From contig BDSL01000147.1 in assembly GCA_003116995.1 (NCBI GenBank), positions 122,879 through 186,878 of the forward strand: a DNA stretch of 64,000 nucleotides, in the 5' to 3' direction. The notes under the pieces are model-generated. The model did not search any database. It was given only the letters and a program-made list of their open reading frames with translations, and was not told where the DNA came from. This DNA is from Yamagishiella unicocca. Its lineage: Eukaryota; Chlorophyta; Chlorophyceae; Chlamydomonadales; Volvocaceae. The number at the start of each line of letters is the position of its first letter. Position 1 is the stretch's first letter. The position numbers and the translations under genes are program-made. Positions 9,134 to 20,100 of the stretch are shown here, in pieces.

Positions 9134-11185
9134 AACGCGAGCGGAGGTGCCACCAAGAGCCGAAAGGGTCGCAATGAAGAGAAGGAGGGAGAAGCGGAGG
9201 TGCCGGCAAAGAGCCGGGAGGGTCGCAATGAAGAGGAGGAGGCAGCGATTTGTAGCAGAGCGGGGTGCTTGCCGCGGAGGCGGTGATCAGCGTGGCGCGA
9301 TGTCGTTCACGTAAACGGAGGGGGATCGCGCGTCCAAGGAGGCCACCGAAAGATGTATGCAGTACGGTTCTGGGTTCCCGCGCTCGGTATTGTCTACTAG
9401 AGGGGCCGCGTCCTTACCAGATCACTACGGCATCACATTTGACAACACGTTTGGTAATACCAGTTACTAATTAGGTTTTGGAAGGGAGGATGACGCCGAG
9501 GCAGCTTCTGCCTTAAGACAGGCGAATTTCTGGCCGCTCATCATAAAAAGGCGCCGGCGGACTGCCGCCCGTCAGTATGTCTTGTGCCTGTCTGCCTGTC
9601 TGCTTGCCTGCCTGGCAGCAGTCACTCACTACGACATCAGGAGCCGACAGAGGGGGCGTTGCGACCAAGCTCGCGCGTCAAATCCAATTGCGGAGCCAGG
9701 CAGCGAGGAGCGCATCAGTGACCCACGGGTCTTCCACCGCTGCTAGGCTAGACGCGGGACGAGTCGACGAGTGTCCCCCTGTCAACGACCTTGCAACACG
9801 ATATCGAGGCCTATGGGACACACGCACCCATTCGCTGCCGCGGCGATTGCCAACATGCTCGACGTGCTCGCTGTGCCCCCCGCCCCCAAGGAGACCGGGT
9901 GTCGCGTGTCGGCCGTCCAGCCACTAGCTAGCCTGCTGCGTGATGCCCGGTGGGACACAGCCGCCCGAGGCCGGCAGCAGCGGCAGCTGCGGCAGCCGGC
10001 ACCGCAGCGGCAGCACTGACAAGAAAGGATCTTAAAAATTCAAAACCCTAAGACCCTTCCTCCCTCACCCCTCCTCAAAGCAATCGCGCGCCAATCGACG
10101 CAAAACCGTCGTACTCATCAGCCTCGTCCCGCTCGGCCCCACACCACCGTACACCTAGAAAACACTCACTGCTGCTGCACGCAGCGAGTTAGCGCCATGA
10201 GTTTATTGCAGTCGCTGTCGCCTGTCACTGACGTCGTACACTGAAGACGCCTCCAATATTTCCCTGGCAGCAAAGCGAGGCCCCCGGGGGCCCTCAGCCG
10301 CTGTACGGCAGTCACCCCTGCGAGCGGTGCGCTGCCCCCCCCCCGACACTGTGTGTCGGGCAACGGGTCTGTCCCCTGCTGGGGCCCCAACAATAATGAT
10401 CATCTATGTGTACCGTGTACCGTACATAAAGTACGACATGGAGGATACATCACTAGGACGGACTAGGTACGGTCACGTAGCCGTAATTCCCGTATGTACA
10501 GCAAGACCGGGCCGCGCAAGGGCGGCGCCGCAGTCTGCCAGCCCCCCCGGGCGCCGGCGGTGTGCCCCCAGGGGGCGGCGCCCCCACCCGCGCCTCTCCG
10601 CTCTATGTACCCGCCCCGGTCTTCCTCGAAACCCCGCGTATCACCGCCGCCGGGAGGACCATGACCGCAAATACCGCTGCCACCAGTTTGTACAAGTTCA
10701 GCTGCTGCTCAGCCTCTGCCTGCCTGCGTGCCTGCCTGCCTGCCTGTCCGTCTGATGTTGCACCCTGGCAGGCCTATCACTGGCTCACTGCACTGCACTG
10801 CGCCTGGGCCCCCTACCTACCACGACTGCCACCGCCACCGTCACCGCGACCACCACCACCACCACCACCATTCCGCCACCACCATTCCGCCACCACCACC
10901 ATTCCGCCCAGCATTCCGCCCAGCATTCCGCCCCGTGCACCCCCTGCATGCCTCAATCAGACCCCTCTCCCCTCCCCCCCCACCCCCCACCCCGACCCCG
11001 TCTTCGCACGCAAATACACATTGCTGCGCCTTTGCCTCTTGGTGCGTCGACGTGCGCCCGGCCAGCCAGCCAGCCATCACTCGAGTCCTGCGCCAGCACC
11101 AACGGGAGCTGTGCACCCCCACCGCCCCCATGCGCCAGCTACATTTCCCATGGCGTGTAACGGGGTCCTTACACCCCCCCCCACC
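9134..11185. other. Intergenic between the copper monooxygenase and the NLR-like gene
   Basis: Both flanking genes are on the minus strand, so this holds the monooxygenase promoter and 5' UTR (about 9134-9550) and the 3' flank of the NLR-like gene. Direct repeats lie at 9165-9240 (GAGAAGGAGG-like units with AAAGAGCCGG). CCTGCCTG-type tracts occur near 9585-9615 and 10720-10750, and a CCACCACCATTCCGC tract near 10850-10935. No ORF here has a recognisable domain or phase-consistent splicing. A dispersed element copy sits at 11126-11177. Confidence 0.45.
11126..11177 (-). repeat. Dispersed element, family A2, 3' of the NLR-like gene
   Basis: Reverse complement contains GGGAAATGTAGCTGGCGCAT, almost identical to the copy at 13735-13796 in an intron of the same gene. 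It also provides a TTACA/TGTAA motif at 11170-11174 just beyond the NLR-like stop. Confidence 0.65.
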
Positions 11186-14100
11186 CTAGCGCTGCATGCC
11201 CACGTTCTGGCGGTAGAAGTACACGTGCGCCCCGAAGGCCATCGCAAACGCCCCCGCCGCCACCGCCACACTCGCCGGGGCCGCGAAGCTGGTGTAAACA
11301 GGCACCTGCCGCAGCAGCAGCAGTCCCTCGCCAGCCACCACCGCACCCGCACCCGCACCCGCGCCGCCGCCCCCTCCCCCTCCCCGTCCTCCTCCCGCCG
11401 GCGCCTCCCGCACCAGCGTCAAATGCGGCGCGTGCTCCAGCGCCGAAACCACCGTACACAGCCCCCCCTCCTCCCCCGGCCGCGCCATGTCCTCCCCCGC
11501 CATGTACGCCGCGTGCACCGAGTACACTGACTCGCCCGTACGGCAGTCCCACACGAACACCGACCCAGCCGACCCCGCCCCGCGCGACCCGGACGCCATC
11601 AGCCGACCCGTGGGTCCCCACACCAGCCTGCTGACCGCCTCCTTGTGCCCCCCCAGCACCGCCAGCTGCTTGCCCCCCGCCACGTCCCACAGGCGCACCG
11701 AGCAGTCCGCTGCGCCCGACGCCAGCAGGCCGCAGTCGGGGGAGAAGGCCAGCCGCAGCACCGCGCCCACGTGGCCCTTGAGCACCGCAGCCGAGCGGCC
11801 GGCTCCCTCGCCGGTGGACCACAGCCGTATGGTGCCTTGATCGCAGCCCGAGGCCACCACGCCGCCGTCCTGGGCGTACGCGACCGAGGTGACTGAGGCC
11901 GTGTGTCCGGTGAGCAGCGCCACCTGGCGGCCGGTGGTGACGTTCCAGATGCGCGCGCGGCAGTCCTCGGAGGCGGAGGCCAGGGCGGTGGGGTCCAGGG
12001 GGCAGAACTCCAGGTCGGTGATGGCGTCGGTGTGGCCCTGGGGGGGAAGGGGGCGGGTTGGAAGGGTTGGAGAGGGTGGTGGGAGGCGTGCTGCTGGCGC
12101 CCTGCAGCTATCGTAGCTGCAAGCCTGCAGGCAAGCAGGCAAGAGGGGCAGGCAGGCAAGAGGGGCAGGCAAGAGGGGCAGGCAAGAGGGGCAGGCAAGA
12201 GGGGCAGGCAGGCAAGAGGGGCAGGCAAGAGGGGCAGGCAGGAGGGGCAGGCAAGAGGGGCAGGCAAGAGGGGCAGGCAGGCAAGAGGGGCAGGCAAGAG
12301 GGGCAGGCAAGAGGGGCAGGCAAGAGGGGCAGGCAAGAGGGGCAGGCAGGCAGGAGGGGCAGGCAGGCAAGAGGGGCAGGCAGGCAGGCAAGCGGGCACG
12401 GGCTGCAGCACTCGTCTACCTTGAGCCGCGCCTTCAGCCCTCCCTTGACCAGGTCCCACAGCCGAATGGATCCGTCGCTCTCCCCCACCGCCAGCGTCTC
12501 CTCGTCCGGCGACATGCGCGCCACCAAGGGCTTGGGCGACCCCGACACCCTCTGCGGCCGCACCAGCACCTCCCCACTGGCCGCGTCCCAGAGCGTCATG
12601 GTCCCGTCCTCCGCCACACTGGCCGCCACCACACCCGCCAGCTGGCTGGCTCGGCTGAAGTGCACGGAGAAGGTCACCGCACCCGCCTGGAACTGAGGGG
12701 TGGAGAGGGAGGGAGGAGGGGAGGGAGTGTGTGTGTGTGTGTGTGTCGACCTATGAGGCTGGGCTGGTGCAGGGCCGGACCGTGCACACTGCGCCAATAC
12801 GAAATAAGCCATGGTGTGCGTGTGTTTTATAAATGCTGAGCTGAGCGTGCGTGTGTGTGCGTGTGTGTGCGTCGACCCACGCAGTTACCCGCGGCCCTTC
12901 CCTCTTCCCCCGGCCCCCCTTCCTCCCTGCCCCACCTGTCCGTGGCCCCCGCTCTGCTGCTCCTGGTGCCTCAGGGCCACCCGGGGGTCCCACAGCCGCA
13001 GCGTGCAGTCGTCGGAGGAGGACACCAGCGCGGCGGAGTCCGGAGAGAAGGCCAGCCGCCGCACCTACGCAGGGAGGAGGGGCAGGAGGGGGTGAGGCGG
13101 GGGCAGGAGGTGGCAGGAGGGGGGTGCGACGGGTGGAGCGTCCGGTGTGGGAGTAAGGTGGGGGCCTGGACCTGGGGGACCCCATTCCCCGCCCCCGTCC
13201 TGTTCCTCGCCGCCACCACCCAGCCACCCACCTGCCCAGCGTGCGCCGCCGGCACCGTGAACACGCCGCCGCCCCCCGCCACCGCAAACACGTGCAGCTC
13301 TCCCGCCGCCGACCCAGTCGCCACGAAGCCCCCGTCCGGGCTGATCGCCAGCGCCGACAGCTGCCCGCCCGAGTCCGCCTCCAGCACCGCCAGCGGTGTC
13401 ACCCCCGGGGGGGGACCGCCGCCCGCACCCATTCCGCCGCGGCCCTTGGGGGCCTTGGCTGCGGCCCCTCCGCCTCCCGCCGCCTTGCCGCTGATGGACC
13501 ACAGGCGTAGCGTGTGGGAGGTGTCGGCGGAGACCAGCATGCCGCCGTTGGGGGTGAAGGCCACCCCCGCGACGGGGAAGATGTGGTCGGTGAGGGCGCC
13601 CCGGGCGGCCCCGGTGGCAGCGTCCCACAGCCGCACGTTGTCGGCGGCGGTGGCGAGCAGGCCGCCGGCCGGGGAGAAGGCCAGGCTGAGGACGCCCTGG
13701 CGGTGGCCCTCGAGAGCCGCCTGGGGGGGATACATAAGAGAACCGTTGACTCGACATGGGAAATGTAGCTGGCGCATAGCCTTCAGACACCTGAACGCGC
13801 GCGGATGCTATTGGACTAGGGTGGACGGCCACAAAAACGGACTCGACGAGGGTGGGTGCAGTGAATAAGAAGAAACGAGTGGGCTAGGGGGGAGGGGCGG
13901 GTGGGAGAGGAGGGGGGAGCGGCGCAGGGGGCGGATGGGGGAGGGAGGAGAGGGGTCCAGATAGCTGCCCCACCTGCAGCTTGCCCTCGCTGGCGCTCCA
14001 GAGCCGTGGCACCGGGTCCTCTGCCGCCGCCGACGCCACCATGAGGCCGTCCGGGGAGAAGGCCACAGCGATCACCGGGCCGCCGGTGTGGCCCTTGAGG

Positions 14101-17100
14101 TCCGCCCGCTTGCTGCCGTTGGATGTCAGCCACAGCCGCACCATCTTGTCCCTGGAGGGGAGAGGGGCGGCGACGAGGAGGAGGCGGCAGGGGGGCGGCA
14201 GGGGCCGGTAGGGGCCGGTAGGGGTCGGTAGGGGTCGGTAGGGGCCGGTAGGGGCCGGTAGGGGCCGGTAGGGGCCGGTAGGGGTCGGTAGGGGCCGGTA
14301 GGGGCCGGTAGGGGCCGGTAGGGGCCGGTAGGGGCCGGTAGGGGCCGGTAGGGGCCGGTAGGGGCCGGTAGGGGCCGGTAGGGGCCGGTAGGGGTCGGTA
14401 GGGGCTTGGTTCATCGGAGCGCAACCCGCCCATCAGCGGCTGGAAGGGTTGCCATTCCTGGACAGCACCCGCGCATGTTAACATGGTTACGACACGAGTA
14501 CAAGCGACCGTGTCGTGCCCTTCGTGCCGTGTCCCGCCCCCCCAAAATACACCCCATGTCGAGTAATCGGTTTTTTCTGTACCCCCCGATTTTTTCTGGC
14601 ATCCACGGGTCTCCCTCGAACCCCCCCCTCAAACACACACAAATCCACCCACCTGCCCCCGGAGGCCAGCAGCGACCCATCCGCGCTGAATGCCACCGCC
14701 GTCACCGCGTCCTTGTGCCCCTGCATGCCCGCCCGCTGCACCCCCGTGGTGGGGTCCCACAGCGCCACACCGCCGCCGTCGCCGCCTGTGGCCATGAGGT
14801 CGCCCCCCGGGCTGTAGGCCAGGCAGTGCGCGGGGGGGGTGGCGAGGGAGGCCTTGGGCTCGCCCGTGTCGGCGTCCCACAGCCGCACGGAGCCGTCCAG
14901 GGAGGCCGACACCATCAGGCGGCCGTCGGGGCTGTACGACACGTCCGGCACGGGGGCCTTATGCTGCGTGAGCGACATGACCTCCAGCGGCCAGGAGTAG
15001 GGCTCGTTGATCATGTCCACGGCGTTCTTCTTGGTGGAGCGGGAGCCGACCTGGGGGCGCGGGAGGGGCAGGGGTGACGGTGGTGCTGGTGTTGGTGTTC
15101 CGATGTGACGCTCCGGGCCGCCCCCAGTGGGGCCCCGGGGGGTCACTCCTCCCAGCCGTGTGTGATACCCCAACCCCCGCACCCACCCTACCTCCCGCCC
15201 ATGCCCGCCTCATTCACCACTTTCATTCGCCTCCTTCTCCTGTGCCGTTTACACGGATTTCCTCGGCGCCGCCGCCCCTCACCTGGTTTCCACTTCGCAC
15301 ACGGGTTTTCCATGCAACCCCCCACCTTCCACGGGGTTCCCTCGCCCCCCTCACCTGCCACACCGCCGAGCACCTTGGCGCCTCCGCCGCCAGCTGCGTC
15401 ACTGACTGCGGGTGGCTCCACAGCACCGCCCCGTTGAGCCCCAGCCAGCGCACCACGTCCGCCACCACGGGGGTGGTGCGCTCGTCGGGCAGCGAGGCCA
15501 GCTCGGCGTGGAGCTTGAACACGTCACCTGTACGGCAGGCGGCCTCCAGGTAGCCCAGGTCCTGCGGCGGAGGGGAGGGGAGCGGAGGGGGGATGAGGGG
15601 AAACCCGGGGGTCGGCACTGAAGGGTAAGAAGGGGAGGGGAGGGGAGGTGGGAGGTGAGGCGGAGGGGTGGGATGGGTTGCGCTAGGGTGTTTCGGGCCC
15701 CCCCTGGAGCCCTGGGCCCGCAGCGCCTGCACTATGGGTCGCGGGCGACAGGGTTTCGGGACCACCGCCGCAACCCTCTCCCCCAATTAAATCCTGCCTT
15801 GCCCCTCCTCCCTCGCACACACACACACATATAAAACACACACATATACACACCTGCAGCGCCGAGTCCAGCAGCGTGGGTTCGCTGCCCGCCTTGATCA
15901 GGTGTGTGACCAGGTACCTGGCGCCGTACACCCCCAGCGGCCGGGCGGAAAGCAGGTGCTTGCCCAGCAGCGAGTGGCCGCGGCGGGCGTCAGCGTGGTG
16001 AGTCCCGGCGGCGGAGCGGTCCTGGAGGGGAAGGAGAGCAGGGCAGTGTTGAAGACAATGACCCACGGGTCGCTCACGGGGCCACCCGTGACGATGTTCA
16101 CGGTAGCGAGGCAGGCGGCAGGTGGCCCCGTCCAGGCCACCCCACTCCCGCCAACCCTATGAGCGGTAGCAGTGGCGGTAAAACGGTCGGCTAATGGGCC
16201 CCCCTCCCCGGTTCTTTTACTGTAACCGTATGGCAGGGCACCCGTGCCTCCGCGCTGCCCCCCGGCCAGCGCAGCCGTCCGGGAATCTCCCCTCGGACGG
16301 GCCAGGCACGCACTTCGAGCCAGTCGATGAGCGTACGGTGCAGTACGTGTACGGCGTGATCTCGCTCGTAGAACAGCACACCCCAGCCCTGCCGGGAAGG
16401 GAGGGGGGTTGGCGGAAAGGAGTCCCAGGGTGTGTGGTATCGTACGGCAGTCGTGTTCGGGGTAGCAGGGGAGGTAGGGTGCCTTGACCGTGTTTGTTGA
16501 TTCGTGTGGTCCTGGGACCCAGTGGGTTCCCCCCCCGCGCCCCGCCCCACCGGCAGCGCCTCTATCGCCGCCTGCAGCCCCAGCGCCGCCAGCAGCGACA
16601 TGGGCGGGGGCTCCTGCGCCGCCACCAGCACCTCCAGCAGCTTCTGAACCTGCGGCCGGGAGGTCGCGGGGCGGGAGGGGGGGGGTCACAAGCAAGGGGC
16701 GAGGTCGCGGGGCCGGGACGTGGGGTCACCGCGCTAAGATGGCCAGCTGGCACGTGCATATGTGTACGGTACGTGTATGGCCTGAGCAACGAAAACCCAA
16801 CAAGGCAACTTGGCGGCACCCCCCGTATCCTCAACCCCAGTTCTCCAGCATGCATCTAAGAACATCTGTTCTAAACGGTTTTTCCTCGCATCCACGGGTC
16901 TTCCTCGAAACCCCACCCCCTCTTCCGCCAGCCAGGCGGAATGGAATGGTGGTCCCACCTGAGGCCCCAGCGCCGCCTGCTTCCCTGCCGGCCACAGCTG
17001 CTTGAACACCGCCGCGAACGCCTCCTTGAGCCCCGCTGGCACCCGCTCCAGGGGGGCCCGCAGCAGCGCCACAACCGGGAAGTACACCAGCGAGGCCTCT

Positions 17101-20100
17101 GAAGCCCCTCCCCCTCCTCCTCCAGCCAGCAGCTGCTTGGCAGTGGCGTCGCCGAAGCGATCCACCAGGCGGGTCTGAGGAGCGGCTCCAGGGAAGGCGG
17201 GTGGAGGGGGTTGGAGGGGTTGAGCAGCAGCTCGAGGGATGCGCAGCAGAAAGAAAGTGGTGTCGGAAAGTGAACAAAATTCGTGGCTCTCAATTTCTCC
17301 GTCATCTTTCCTCATCTTCCCTTCCCTCCCCGCTCCTGTTCCGGTTTCCTTATCGGCTTCCTAGTACACGGCTTTTTCCTCCCCTCGCAACCCCTGTAAC
17401 CAGGTCTTCTCGCCACTCCCCAACTCTCCCGACCCCACTCCCCTCCCCTCCCCTCTCCTCCCGACCCCATTCTCCTCCCACACGCCGACCCCCCCCACCT
17501 GCATGACCGCATTCGTCTTGTCCTGGCGCCGCAGCAGCCCGGGCGTCAGCTCCAGCAGTCGGGGGAACCTGGACCTCAGCGGCGCCAGCAGGTGCGGGTC
17601 GGGGCGGATGGTGGCGAGGATGCGGACGCAGCTGGGCAGCAGCGACAGCTGGTGCAGCAGCAGCTGGAGGACCTTGTTGTCCAGCGCGGAGGGGGCGGCG
17701 GGGGGGGCGGACGCCGACCCGTGGGTCGGCTGCGGCGCCTTGTCCGCCTCGTCCAGAGCGTCGAGCACCAGCAGGATCTGCGCGGTCGTGTGCGTACGGC
17801 ACCAAGAGTGCCAGGTCATTGCCGCGGTGTGTGCGTATGTGTGTGTGTATGGAGGGGCGGGTGTATGGGGGCCGGGTGTATGGGGGGCGGGGGGCCGAGG
17901 GGGATCGTAGAGTGTCAGAGCAGCCGAGGTCCCCGGGAGGGGTACCGGGTGCTGCGCACCTAGGTCCACTAGGAGGCTCCTCACGAGTCACGACAGGGCA
18001 TGTCGCTGTCCCCGAGGCTAGGGCAACATCCCACGACTCAGCTCGTCCCCCAACCCCCCCGCCCACCTGCCCCCCCCCCCCCGCCCCGCGCCGTTATGCG
18101 CCCACAAAATTGGTGTCCGACGATTATGCGCCAACTATCCTGTCCCGTTGCGTTAAACGGTTTTTATACACCCCCCCCCCCACCTGCTGGCCCTTGCCGT
18201 ACTGTTGCAGCGGCATGATGAGCAGCTCCCTGCACGCCGTGTCCGGCTGGTTGAGCTGCATGAGGGTGCCGGGGTCCAGGCCGCAGTAGTAGGGCTGCAG
18301 CGCGGGGAGGGCGTGAGCCAGCTGGTAGGCGAGGGTCTTGACCACACGGACCGGGTCCTGAGGGGGGGCCGCACGAGAGGGGAACCGGGCGGAAGGGGGT
18401 TGCAAAAACGACTCGAAGGGGGGGAGGGGGCGGCGAGAAGACCCGGAGAGGGGAGGGCCCAGGGGGACAGGCTGGGTTTGGGGGCTTCAGGCTGTGGCTC
18501 CGAAACCACCCATTATCAGGATCCGGCCGATGCCTACCACGCACCTGCCGCCGGGCGTCGCTGTACTTGCAGAAGTGGTAGGCGTGCACGACCACCCCCC
18601 CCGCCCCGGCGGCTCCCGCCCCCGGGGTGCTGATCCGTCGAGCCACCATGCCCGGGGTGCTGGCGCGGTGCCGGGCGGCGGTGGAGGGCCGGTCCGGGGT
18701 GGTGCCGGCGGCCGCAGCCGTCGCCACCTCCGCGGCCGCCTCTGGACCCATGCACAGCACGGCGGTGATGGTGGACTTGCCTGGCGGAGGGGGAGGAAGG
18801 AGCGGGTGCGGGGGGGGGTGGATAACTGAGAGAGACCGTGGGTTGAAGAGGCGGAGGGATTCCGGATGCGCGTGGTGGTGCCCTCCTGGCCTCCTGCCCT
18901 CCCGCCCTCCTGGCCTCCTGCCCTCCTGCCCTCCTGCCCTCCTGCCCTCCTGCCCTCCTGCCCTCCCGCCCTCCCGCCCTCCCGCCCTCCCGCCCTCCCG
19001 CCCTCCTGCCCTCCCGCCCTCCTGCCCTCCTCACCCGTCCCCGGCGCCGCCGTCATGACCGCCACCTGCGGCCCCCCCGGCGCCGCCAGCCACTCCGCCA
19101 CGGGCGCCAGGTTCCACTGGCTGGCGTCCGTACCCGCCCGCGCCGCCAGCGCCATCATGTCGGGCTTGGAGTCCAGAGGGTCCAGCAGGAAACGCAGCTT
19201 GAGCTTGGCGTTGAAGGCCTTATGAGGCGGAGGGAGGGGTGGGGAGGGGGGATAATGGATCGGGGGTAAGGCCCGTAAGGTCTCAACATCCAACAATGAG
19301 CAGCTGACAGGCGACTGGGATTCAACCAGCCCGGTCCCTCCTCCCCCTCCTTCCCCCCTTCCTCCCCCTCCTCTCCCCCCCTTCCTTGCCCCCCCCCGCC
19401 CCTACCTGCGTGGAGCCGTGCTTCGCCCTGATGTCCGCCAGGATCATATCCTTGTCGGACAGCACCGTGGCCTTGGCGGCGTCCACGTCGATGGACCTGC
19501 GAGGGGTCGTGAGGGAGGGGGGTGGGGAGGGGGTAAGACACAGGTGGAGGCGGGCGGGGTGGCAATGGGTATGGGCACCCAGCAAGCCAGCCAGCCAGCC
19601 GGGGGTGCAGGTGCGGGTGCGGGTAGCCCCCACCCGGGCTGGGGTCACTACCCGCCCCACATCGCCTCACCCCACCTCACCTCACCTCCCCTCACCTCGC
19701 CGGCCCAGCCCCTCAGGGCAACCTCCGCAACGGCCTCCCCAACCACCTCTCCAACCACCTCTCCAACCACCTCTCCAACCTCCTCTCCAACCTCCTCTCC
19801 AACCTCCTCTCCAACCTCCTCTCCACCCTCCTCACCTGAAGATGGATGCGACCTCCCGGGTGCTGAAGCCAGGAGTCAGCAGCACCAGCGCATCAGCGCC
19901 CTGAGGGGGGCCGCGCAGGTGGGTGGGTGGGTAAGCGGTTGACAGTTGTGGGTCGGCGAGCGGCTGGCAGTTGCGGGCCCGTCATTAAGCCACGTGATAC
20001 AACAGATGACGGATGCGGAGTCCATAGGTGCCAGCGTGAGGGCAACACAGACCCCGAGGTGGGGATATGTTTGTGACGTGTCACTACCCTTCGTTCCTGT

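Noticed and set aside
10562..11530. Long plus-strand ORF rich in Pro/His/Arg
   Set aside because: Low-complexity sequence; its 3' part is antisense to the last WD40 exon of the NLR-like gene, and it has no recognisable domain.
12121..12393. Cys/Leu/Pro-repeat ORFs such as LPACPSCLPAP
   Set aside because: They translate the intronic minisatellite; WD40 exons 12692-12420 and 12037-11186 join in phase without it.
14201..14404. PLPAPTGPYR-repeat protein
   Set aside because: The frame comes only from the 10-bp minisatellite, and flanking WD40 exons splice cleanly around it.
18487..19034. Gly/Arg/Glu-rich repetitive ORFs (AGGQEGRR type)
   Set aside because: They translate the 8-bp intronic minisatellite between the exons that join to make the Walker A motif.
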